64,000 nt of DNA from Opisthorchis felineus (Eukaryota; Platyhelminthes; Trematoda; Opisthorchiida; Opisthorchiidae). Shown here in pieces: positions 12,101-24,100 of this stretch. Location: NCBI GenBank assembly GCA_004794785.1, contig SJOL01008583.1:206692-270691 (forward strand), written 5' to 3'. The notes under the pieces are model-generated. The model was not told the origin of the DNA and did no database searches. It was given only the letters and a program-made list of their open reading frames with translations. The translations under genes and the position numbers were made by a program. The number at the start of each line of letters is the position of its first letter. Position 1 is the stretch's first letter.

Positions 12101-15100
12101 TCTTATTAATTACCATCACTTGCCTTGTTATAACAGAGCTCGTTTTTGTGATTCTCATTCTCAGTCGCACAAGATCTTCTATTGATTTCTGCATACAAGG
12201 ACCACCCGTGGGGAATGCCAAAAGCGTCCTTTATCTGGATGATTTCCTTATGAACTAAGCATTAGCCTCGGTTTTTTGCGTGGTCATATGCCTACGGTGT
12301 TTCAGTTATTTGTTTTCCAACAACTAAGTCAACGCTGTACCGTTTATACGCGCTTACTGTGTGATTATTTTGATCCTTCCCAACGAGCCTCCCTGGTGAG
12401 GTCACTTCTTTCATAGGTACTTTGTCAAACTCTCTGGTTGATAATACTCCAAATCTATTACTTTTATCAGCAGTGCCTCCATCAGCAAAGGCATATGGCG
12501 TAAACCACGTGTTTCGACCAGTTCAACTGGAACTCTAACAACTCAGTCGAACAAGTAAAAAGACAACCGACCATTTCCTCAACCGAATGGTATCCATTTC
12601 CGTTCTCTTTTATGGTAAAATTGTGATAGGTAGGTGTCTTGATATCGGGGAATAAGAGATACATCATTGTCAAGACCGATTCCAACGTCTTGAAGGGAAG
12701 TCGTTGTGCTTCAGTTGACTTGGCGTAATATGTCTCTTAATAATGATATACAACAAAGGTGGTAGTAGTGGCACTGTGACCTGTCCTCTTCTCCAAACAT
12801 ACGGATGTGCAGTTTGTGGCTTTCGGACACAGGTGTAGCGATGATCCAGCTTCCTCTGGAAATGCTGCCGTAGAGTTACGGAAGCGCGTTAAGACTAGCT
12901 GGTGGCCTTTATAGCAAGGTTTACTACCTCCTTTGATAGGTGGGTCACTCAAATGTCGAGAGGTGGATGACTGTGGTTCGTAATGTCCCAGGTGTCAGGA
13001 GCTACCTAAAGCCAATTTTGCTTGCAAGTGACTGTATTTCGCGAATTGTGCCCCGTTTGAGTAGACCATAAGGTTGACGGAAACTTGGAGGCCACACTTA
13101 CTTCATGAACCTCGAGACGTGCGAAACTCGTCGTGGGTTGTTGAGGAGCTTTCAGCAACCTTATGAGCAGTGTTCCGTTAAGAAAAGGCACTGCATTATG
13201 TCCAATATCGTACCAACTGAAACATTGTGTGGCCTGTGTGCAGGACATTTAGAATATCATAAACCGGCGATTCAGTTGAGTTTTCCGTTAAAACCCTATC
13301 ATTTATTGTCCTGAATGCCGAAGTAAACATCGAATTTTCGGAAGCCAAAACACGACAGCAGGGATTCGGGGGTCTCTTGTTACCCCCTGGTGAAACTTGA
13401 CCCTAGTGTATGACCATGCCAATATCCAACCCCCCCCCCCGGGGGGGGGTTGCTTGTGAAGAACACCCAAGAGAGAAATAAAATAGTCAATTCATCTGAA
13501 GGTAAAACGTTCCAAGGGTACTTCACGCTGTGGTAATAGGTGATTGGGTAACTACACAGACCAGTGTAATCTGTTGTAACCGCGGTATAGATGATGGAAT
13601 GTGCACACATATTATCCCATTAGTGACATATCACATCTCGATTACATAGTCCTGCTTCAAAAACCAGTGAACCCTTGTTTAGATACATCACCCATCAGCG
13701 CACCGTTCTGTAGGTCTCTAGATGACTGAACTAGTATGACAAAACACTATGATATCCCACTCGTCTGTCTCTAGGTATTCAAAATGTCACCCTGCATACA
13801 CAACTGTGCTGGTTTTTATGGGGAAGTATTGATTCTTATTGCAGGGCTGACCTTCCATTGAGCTGGAGGACGATCTGTTGTTTTTCTTATCTCCAACTCT
13901 CCCCTCTTCTGCTTCTGCCACAAAAATTCTCTCTCTGTTGAGATTTTCATACGGTTGTCATTCATCCAAACCGTGCTTCCTCAGTTCCCTGCCTCTGAGT
14001 CTTAGTTTCTATATGTTTTTTTTTTTTCATTTTCTTAGCAATAATACGCTGGGACTGGATAGTAGGTAGTTCTGGTCGTCACTTGGGCGAACACATATAG
14101 TCCCATGAATTGCATCCGTTGCAGAACGTAAATTCACATTTTAATCTCCGAAATGAATTAATTGTCATTTTCGGTAATTTTCTTTTTCCTGTGTCGCTGC
14201 CCTAATTCTACTCTTTGCCCTTGGTTACAGTCAGCCATGCACTACGCGGCAAAAGCGGGTAATACCGGGTTGATCCGCTTATTAGCGGGAAACCACCAAG
14301 TGGACGTCAATTTGAGAAACGCAGTGAGTTTGAAAAGTTATTTCATGTTAACTGGTCCAAATGCGTAGTGGTTGTCAATTAAGCGGGTTTATACAGGACT
14401 TGCAGTTCATTTCAGCTCACAGACCGTGCGCCGAAGTGCAGTGGTTCCAGCTGCTAAAGTTTGGTTCACTGAGGATAAGGAGAATAAAGGAATGAGAGCC
14501 ACGCGTTGGAGGCGATTGCCCCAATTGTGCACTGACGACAAATAGATATGTTTGCCCAGTATGCCATTAGGTGACAACTGCGCAGTCAAGGCGATAGCTT
14601 TAATGCAGGGCCGCCATTCGTTGCATGGCACAGTCCCCAAATTGTTAGAGGCAGTTAAAGGAGGACGCCGATAACATAGTTAAAGAGAAGGGGCAAGGAT
14701 ACCTTTGCCTGACACGATTCGATGTGGAGAAGTCAGGGTACAGTTTGCCCTGGACACGTGTGAGTCCACGAGAGGAGGTGTATAGAGCTATGATAAGAGA
14801 CACCATTTAACGCCAGATATTAACACAGTTTCTGACGATCAGCGGAGTCAAAAGCAGATTTGAGTTCGAGAAATTCGATCATTGTTCATTGTCAGAAGTA
14901 GTGGCGCAGTTCTAATACTTGTCGATGCAACCCTGTGTTACGGATAGAGTATCGATCCTGATTGAGCGCGAGTACAAGAATGAATAGCGCTTTACTTATC
15001 TAAGAGTAGATGTACATAGGCTGAAATTGAAGGCGAAAGCATGGTTAATACAAAACGACAATGTGAACACAAAGTATAGTCATGACATTCACCCGGGCCG

Positions 15101-18100
15101 TTGGATTGTATGTAGAAAGGGGTAACTCGGACACAGGTATTGAATGAATGCTTATAAAAATCTACTGAGGGATAATGATATGTGGTCAGGCTTCTCGGTT
15201 TCTTAAAATGTAGGGTCGCAAACGCTGCTGGAGTCTGGCCAAATCAGAGATGCTAGGGTCATATGTATTTGGAGGCGCAGGTGCATCGCCCGAGCACGGG
15301 GGTGAGACTGGAGTATGATGGGTATTATCTTCAACGTTACTGAGCGGAGGCACGTACAAGTCAGATAGAGGGGGTGTATGAGCGCCATTGCCTTCACTGG
15401 ATGAGGTACGCGTGAACTCGTTGACATGTGTGCGATCACCACAAGGAGCGGGATGGTGGACGGATACAGTGCTTTCTTTTCCGCCGGGAAAACGAACATG
15501 GGCGTAATGCGGGTTGCAATTTATAAGCTCGACTTCCTTAACGACTGGTTCATACTTTGAGGCACGGTCAAATCTTTTCAGTAAAACAGGTCCTGGAGTA
15601 GTTAGCCAAGTTGGTATAGACAAACCACAGGATGACCGACGTTCGAACCGAAACATTCGTTCATGTGCAGTGGTATTCGTAGACACGCAGAGCAGGGACC
15701 GTATCGAATGGAGGGCATCTGATAGAACCGACTCCCAGTGACAGATTTGAAGGCCTTTCGTCTTGAGTCTGAGCAGAATTGCGTTCCAGAGTGTCCCGTT
15801 GAGGCGTTCGACTTGCCCGTTCCCCTGGGGATTATAAGCAGTTGTTCGGCTGGTGCAAACTCCTCTATCATGTAGAAATGTGGACAGTTCGTCGGACAGG
15901 AATGAGGAGCCACGATCCGAATGTACAGGCATACCAAACAAAGAGAATAACTCACATAGACATTTAATAACGGTAGATGCACATGTATCTGCGCAGGGAA
16001 AGGCAAATGGAAAACGGGAAAACTCGTCAACGATAGTAAGGAGATATCGGTTTCGATTAACAGAAGGCAGAGGTCCTTTAAAATCGACGCTAATTCGTTC
16101 GAATGGTTGAGTCGCTTTGATAAGCGTAGCGGGGGGTGGTTTGTAAAATTGCGGTTTAATGGCGGCACAAACCGTACATTTTACGGTGATGTCTTTGACA
16201 TCTTGGAGGGAAAACGGCAAGTTTTTGAAAAGAACAAAGTGATGCATCCGAGTAATTCCGGGATGGCACAAGGAATCATGAATTTCTTTTACTTTATCAT
16301 TGCCGACCACATTGACGCATAGGTTACGCGATAGGGTGCCAGCCACCAGATTGTCTTTTCCAGGTCTGTAGCTGACATCGTAGCTAAAAGCGGAGAGTTC
16401 CATTCTCCATCGCTGGATTTTATCGTTTTTTATCTTACTTTTCTGCGACACACCGTACATAAAGGAAACCGACCGCTGGTCAGTGATAAGCTTGAAGTGC
16501 TTCTCGAAGAGATAATGCTTCCATTTACGGATAGATTCGACGATGGCGTATGTCTCTTTCTCAATAGCCGAGTAATTCTTTTCGCTCGGTGTCAGTGTTC
16601 TAGAAAAGAAGGCCACCGGTCGGCCGTTCTGAGTCAAAGATGAAGCAATGGCTATGTCTGAAGTAGTCAACTGTCATGACCACAGCGTTCTCTAACTCCT
16701 TTAAATTTTCGAAGGACTGTTGTACACGTTCCGGTAAGGGGAAAGTCTTATTTCTGACAAGCACACTGGTTGTGTCAGAGAAGTATGGTATCCATTGCCA
16801 ATAATAAGCAAACATGCCAACAACTTTTTGTTGGGATTTAGCGTCATGTGGATGAGGGAGTTGACAAATAGGACTCATTCGTTCAGGATCTGGTATGATA
16901 ATTCCTTCAGAGACTTCACAGGCGAGAAGGCGTATTTGTTTGGCTGCTATGATGCTTTTCTTGCAGTTAAGAGTAATTCCATATTTTTTATTACTTCATA
17001 GAAAGATTTGAGGTTCTGGTCATGTTCACTTTGGGTAGTCCCACAACTAGTGACGTTGTCGATGTAAGCATAGGTGCCACTTAGGTTCTCAGACTCGATT
17101 ATATGGTCAGTAGTACGCTGGAAGTATGCAACTCCGTTGGTAACACCGAAAGGAATACGACAGAACTGAAGCAGTTCTCCGCATGCTTCAAAAGCCGTAT
17201 ACCTTTTGTCTTTCTCACTGATTGGAACTTGATGGTAAGCACTCAATAGGTCTAAGGTGCTAACGACAGCATGGCGAGAGATTTCTTCAATCATTTTATC
17301 CAGTCGCGGTAACGGATAAGCGTCTAGTTATGTGAACCGATTAATGGTTTGACTATAGTCCACTGCCATGCGTCTTTTGTGGTTTGAATTTTTCGTGACC
17401 AGTACTTGAGCCCTTCAGGGAGAATTTGAAGATTCAATTATATCTTCATCCAATAATCGGTTAACTTCAGAGCGGATGAACTGTTCATCGTCAGGGTTAT
17501 AACGCCGTGATTTCGTGGCGATAGGCTTGCAATCGGGTGAAAGGTTCGCAAAAAGAGGAGGTGATTCAACCGTAGCAGCAGTTAGACCGCAGAGGGTGAA
17601 TGGACCTCGGTTCCAACCGAATGTGATTTCAACTTTGTTATGTAGACCAAGGAAGTCGTGGCCTAGCAGCACGTCAGCACATAGATTGGGTAACACCAAT
17701 AGTTTGATTTTTTTGTAAACAGTACCCCTGTAATCGATGGATGCGTAGCAGTAGCCGCTAGTTGAACACGTCAGAGAGGTAGATGCCATGGTAATCACAG
17801 AATCGTTAGCATATATCTTCCAGCCATGTGTACGAACTACTAAAGGAGATATATAACTGCCCGAACTTCCTGTGTCTATGAGGGCCTGAAGCGATATTCC
17901 GTTTACCTTTATGCTGGTCACCGTGCGGGACAAGCAGTTCGGGGCTGCAGCAGTCAACAGGGAAGATAAGGCAGAATCTGTCGTGCAATTTGAGTGATTT
18001 TTGACGGATTTGGATCGACAAACACGCTGAAAATGGCCTGTTTTGCCACATGATTTACAAACTGCTTCTCTTGCGGGGCATTTGGATCGTGGATGCCTGG

Positions 18101-21100
18101 AACGACCGCAAAAATAACATGTCTGAGAATTGATTGACGAGAGATAAGGTGTGGAATCAGGGGAGATTGAGTGTGAAGGAGTAACCGTAGATGTCTGTAA
18201 AGGTGCTGCAGCCGCAGAAAATGATATCGGCTGGTTATGCGAGTATGACTGAGCTTGTTTGTGGGCCAATTCTAATGACCTAGCCAATTCATGTGCTTCA
18301 TCGAGAGTGAGCTCATTTTGAGCCAGAAGTCTTTCTGTGATGGTAGCAAACTGAAGTCCGTTGATCAGAGCATCGCGTACACTTTCGTTTTGGTGGTAAG
18401 TGGCGGATACCGCCTTGAAATCACAATTTTTGGCCAAGGATTTAAGCCTCTGAACAAACTGATCAACATCTTGACTGGTGTCTTGTTTGCAAGTTTGTAG
18501 AAGATGACGAGCATAAATTATATTCTTAGGACGAACGTACAACTTTTCAAGTGTACTGATAGCGGATTCGTAATCGAGGCAATCAGCGATATAAACGTAT
18601 ACAGGTGCATCCACAAAATGGATCAAGGTTTCGAGTTTGTTTAGGTTAGGTGATTCAACAGTGCCCAGAAATGTTTCGAAGGTTCGGAATCAATGATTCC
18701 AACGCGTTGTTGCGTCTGGAGAATTCGGAACTGCGTCGAAACACTTGGTTCGTAGCAACGGTTCCATTGTATCCTTAGACAAGTAAATGGTTACGGATAG
18801 AGTATCGATCCTGATTGAGCGCAAGAACAAGAATGAATAGCGCTTTACTTGTCTAAGAATAGACGTACATAAGCTGAAATTGAAGGCGAAAGCATGGTTA
18901 ATACGAAACGACAATGTGAAGACAAAGTATAGCCATGACACCCTGGCTAGGGTGAAATCCAACTTCGTTCTCGCGAATCTGGCTCTCCCGATGACGGATC
19001 AAGCTGCGTAGGATGATGCTTGGAAGCTACGGCCATTAGGCTGATCCCCCGGTGGCTTTCCAACAATGTTGTTGATCCATTTTTAAATATGGGTATCACC
19101 GTCGGGGTGCTCCATTCTGTTGGAATTTTTTACCCACTTCAAGTACTTTGGAGTAAATTCATCAGGATAAACATAAGGGACTCGCCATCTTTGAAGAGTG
19201 CAGCGTGCAAACCGTTCGATGTGGGTGTTTATTGTGTTGAAGCAATGAGATTGCACACTGGACTTCGTTGTCGATGGCGGACTGCTATTGACTTCCCACA
19301 CGAGTTCAGTTAGTACTTCCATACAGTGAGTTGATGCTGGATTGTTCAGCCTATCGTTCAGGACGATGTTTCTGACTGGATTGAGGTCCTATCTTTTTCG
19401 GAGATCGTTTCACTAACACCCACCCTCCTCGGACCAGTTGATTGGATTAACTGGAACAAGGTGCGATTGTTCCGCATTGCAAAAGCCATCTCGATTTCCT
19501 GTGCTTTTGTCATCCACAAGTGATCTGTGTCAGTCCTTAGGCTCTTCACTATTCAGTGTTTGGAGGATGTGCGCACGCCACCACACTTGTTTGTTCTTGG
19601 CTTCAGTCAGAGCTGCTGATCGTGATGAGACCCAATGTTCACTGGGGTATGCGAGGGACCTCGGGCAGACGGTTTTAAAGGCTGTGATCATGGCCTATTT
19701 CACGTTTCTCCAGTCTTCATCCAAATTGCCACTGCTGCTATCGAGTTCCAGGAGCTGCTCAGTCAACTCAACTCTATATTGTTGAGTCACAAGGACATTT
19801 TGCAAGTGATAAACTGAATGCCCTTGCATCAACTGACGTGTTCCAGAAGTAAAATGAATAGATATGGGTACCCCCACAACGACGTGATCGGAGTCCAAAA
19901 AGAACAACAATATTCTATGGAAGCTGCACCGCTGACTGCTTACCAGATGGTCCAACTGAGTCCACGGCTGGTTTGCAGTTGGTGGCCCCCAACTCACACG
20001 GTGCGAGCACTTGTGCTGAAAATTTGCGTTGGCTAGAAACAAGTGATGTTCAGCACCTAATTGAAGGTGTCGTTCCCCACATCAGTGCGGTGAGCGTGAA
20101 CCCCTAATCGGTCGTCATGATGGGCTTCATCAGGACCTTGGCCAACCTGCGAATTTATATCAACTACCAGAATCACGATATATGAACTTCTCGCTGATCG
20201 GAATGACCGTGACAAATCTCGGTAGAAGCTGTCTTTCTCAGCCTCTGAGCTGCCGTCTGTCGCAGCATACGCTGATACAACAAATAAACACCGTTTACCA
20301 CGTCGAGATGCATTGACCTTGATTGAACCGGTCAAAGACGGCTGTTTCCTTGAATCCAGTCCAGTAAGGTGTTGGGACCGTAACTCCACGACCGAACATA
20401 GCACGAGTCATTGTGTCAGGACCACCGGACGATAGAAGAAGAAAGTGCGGGAATTCTAGATTTACCCCGAGCTGTTTGAGGCGTGTTTCGGAGGCACATC
20501 ATGTATCGATCGAAGGAGAGAAGCAGGTCTGAACAAGAGCTACCTGTTGCCCAACTGGATGCAGAATACGGACGTTGAAGCCACAATGTGCAGCAGATTC
20601 CTTGAATTTAATAGGGGTTTATTTTGATTCGTTTTGCTGGGCGGAAGCTTAGGTTACGAAGCAACGGTTATGTAAGTGGCAGCTGGGTGAATTAGAATGT
20701 CCTGGTTAAGGGTCGTGTGGGGAGCGATCGGTGAATGAAGAGCTGTAATAGTGAATGACACATCCCGGTTACCCAGGTCGAAGAAGAAAGATAGGTTGAG
20801 ATACCCATCTTGAGTCCTTGACTCAGAAGTCAGGTCCATAGGGCAGTTGGATGCTGTAGGGTTTTTTTCGAGGACCCTTCCCAAACCTCTGACTCAAAAG
20901 TCTGAACTACGGGGCAGCGGTCTTTAGGGTTTCCTAGATGGACTCTCCTGGGAGCCAATGACTTGACAGTCTGACCTAATTAGCTGCAGGGCATGGGCTA
21001 TCCCGATTGCGCGGGGAGTTAGGCATAACTGTCTGACTCTTAGGGCGGGTGTATCATAAGGTTCACCGGACTCTGATTTTGAGTGTTTCGACGGTATTGG

Positions 21101-24100
21101 ATAATGAGCTGGCGGTCGCGGTCAACCGGCGGACGATCGCATTGTGTGGAATTTAGGGCCGAACCTTTCTGACCCGTCCTTCCTCAGGGAAGGCAGCATC
21201 GCTGGTTCCATAAATATGGAGATGCTGGTCGCCTGGGGGACTGGCTTACTGCCTTCACACTTCTACCACAAGTAACATTACCAGTTTATCTCCAGAAGGC
21301 CTGGTAGCATGATTCCTTGCAGTACGTGCTCGCTGTTCGTCGGGCTGCTCCACGTTGGCCTCCCTCGACTGGTTGAATATTTAGTAACTGAATTCTACCC
21401 AGTATAGGCCGCTGGACCGTTGCAGCGCGGAAGCCTTACCACCACGAAAAGGTGACGGCTTTCGGTCGGGACTTCCAAACCTAGATCAACGAACGTATTG
21501 GCCCGACATCTCGCCAGCTACACTTAATTTTCCGTTACCCTTGGACCACGCAAAATTCCGTATATTTGAATTGAATGCTGCTTAAACATGAAATGTCTAA
21601 ATTTTACTTTGTATTGCAACTACACCGAGTCGAAACCACACACCTTGTAGAAGCAGTTGGCGTTTTATCTAAGAAAACGGATCAACTCATCGTGCTTCGA
21701 TATTTACCCATATATGAGGTTCCTAGACTACAAATGTTAGCGCCCACATTAAAATGCATGTTGTTCTCATTGGTGTTCACGATGACCCAATCGCTCCTTC
21801 TCGATACCGCTCAGCTACAGGTTCGTACAACTGCTACCCTACGGTGTTCTGAGATTTATGAGGGTTTTGAGAACCTGCCTTGTGTGTGATATTTTCTCAA
21901 TTGCTGTTAGCTTGTGAAAATTCACCAAGATACACTAACGCAGTGTCTTGTTCTGAAGTTAATTCAATGGCAAATAGGTGGAAACTGGATCACTAGCAGT
22001 TCCGCTAAGTTGCGCAACAACAAAAACTATGGTAGTGAAGGTTCACACTGTCAGAAAATGGAGGGAGCACAAAACCTATCGATCTGCTCTATACTTTTTC
22101 ACTGTGTGCGTTCACGTGTTTTAGCAGTCTTATCTGTCATGTTGAGCGTCGTAGTTTGTGTGTCCGGTGTGCGCGTTTTATGCTGGGTACTTTGTTTTCT
22201 CTTCTGATGCAGCGTGCTATTTGTTATTTTGATGTACGCATTGCGTAAGTGTAAGTGGTGATGGCTTACCCATTTGAGCCATGTTCCTGTAGTTCCGTTC
22301 ACATTCTTTGCCTACTGGATAGCGTTTCGGGTCTCTAACAATTTTCATATGCAGCCTGGAGAATGTGGTGTGTTTAGTAATCTACGAAGGGGTCATTCTT
22401 TGGGAAAATTGTTGATATTCCTCATTTTAGATTGTTTCGTCAGGCTTGTTTAGTGCCTAACTTTCAACCCACTCGCAGGATGATTTTCGGTAAATAAACT
22501 CATTTACCCATAATGAACTCGCAAAGAGGAATTTGGCGAGAGATTCCCCATTTCGCTCTTACCGTATGTCAACTATTCAGTGCGCTAATGGGCTTCAATA
22601 ACGAAACCTGTTCTTACTTTTTACTTCAGCGACTGAGAAACAAGAGTATCCCTGTTGTGCCCAAGATTGTAGAATCTCCAGGAATCTATCTCTTGGACAT
22701 GCTTTTACTCTTCTACGCGCTTGTGGTTTTCGATTCATGGTATTGTCTGCTTGGACCTCAAGCTGGATACCCGCTTGAACTCTGTCCATAGTATCTTCGC
22801 CATATAACGGCAGCTGGCCGTATCTAGCTGTGGTGTTAGCACTACTTTGACGCGAGTTCGAGTTGGCTAATGGCCTTCAGTACTTACGCCTATTTATATG
22901 TCTGAACGCTCTCATACCGAAATTCCCGTGTATTTAGAGAGTAGTTCCACATCAGGCAAATCCTATAGCCTGTACCTCCAAAATTTCGCTCGCAAATATG
23001 AAGTGTAACTCCAAATTCTGACGCAGGAGTTTAGTTTCTGGCAGTTCACAGAGCCGTACAGTGCGGTGTTCTGGGTGAGTGAGGGATGAAGGGGTGCTGT
23101 CTACTGTGGTACGTATTTGAAGGTTGCTTAAGTCGTGGCTGGTGCTGTAAGCTCAACTAACCCGTGTTTTGAAGAAAAGCCCACTGAGCGTTCGAAGTGA
23201 CCGACTGAGCGTTGGACTGAGGACGGGGGCATAAGCCATCTGTTGCATCATTGTCGATTAGCCCGCATGATAGCATGGAGCATTTCGTTGTCAACGGATC
23301 GCTTGTGATGATCTGGCTTTCTGCACCTGTTTTTCGCCGGATTCGTTATTGACACGCAAAAACCGTTTCAAGCCGGGTTGTCCCTAGGGGTTCAATGTTT
23401 TGTCTATCTTATCGAGATCTTTGTTATCTATTTATGCCGTGAAACATATCGGTCTCATTATCTTTTCCTGTTTCTATTTTTAGGCGGTAAGTCTCCTTGG
23501 CTGCCAACCTTCATCCGTTTTCAATGAGCACACTTGCCCGGTGAAACGTGGGACAAACTTTCCTCCAGCTCTTTACGTGCATAACATTACTTTGTGTTTG
23601 ACGTTACTCTACAACCGCATTCTTTGGATGTTGGATCTCGGCAAGTCAGCTCAGTTACTGCTCGTTGCTTGATCTCCTATAACCACTCAAAGGTGTAAGA
23701 AATCTGTCACGAAACGACTTGCTTACATCATCAGCTGTGGGTTATTCCGGTGTTGCAAATATTTCGCCCATGCTCTTTCCTGTCACTATATGCAGCTATT
23801 CATGCATCCTTGTGGTTTGCAGGTAGTAGAATCTTGCGTCCACATGTCCGTATCCTCCGAGTTTTTGTTTTCACTTCTCACCTTTTGTGAGCGTTTTACC
23901 CTTTAAGGCACGCATCAGCTAGGAATCATCGACATACCCTTCCTACATGGTTTACAGCTGGTAAACTGAACTGCACTGATGAACAGGTGGGTGATATCTG
24001 ATCGATATTGCGGCCATTAGCTGGTACAGTTGTTTAGCGCAATAAAGTGAAAGTACGGTAAATCTTTCGGTCCGTGCAACTACCTCGGCTTGGGACTGAT

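Larger units (their letters stand above)
5891..14230. other. Intron of SOWAH-like gene (8.3 kb)
   Basis: It contains the hairpin at 6315-6400, a SINE at 6480-6668, RTE fragments at 6905-7405 and 9395-11470, and the C/G run at 13430-13449. In the parts between (7406-9394 and 11471-14230) I recognise no coding region or repeat family. Small open frames there are not supported by any motif. Confidence 0.5.
14936..18940 (-). mobile_element. Ty3/gypsy LTR retrotransposon, nearly complete
   Basis: A 4005-bp element bounded by LTRs of 152 and 153 bp (14936-15087 and 18788-18940) starting TG and ending CA, with a perfect 5-bp target duplication CCCTG. On the - strand the order is gag with two CCHC knuckles, aspartic protease (DTGSS), reverse transcriptase, RNase H and integrase with HHCC and D-D-E. 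The element lies within an RTE reverse transcriptase sequence. By eye the LTRs differ by about nine substitutions and one base in length. Stops near 18690, 17415 and 17325, and a frame break near 16880-16950, make the polyprotein defective. No clear polypurine tract is visible before the 3' LTR. Confidence 0.95.

Noticed and set aside
15203..16168. Overlapping - strand frames 15203-15499 and 15602-16168
   Set aside because: They are shadows of the gypsy integrase frame and show no integrase motifs themselves.
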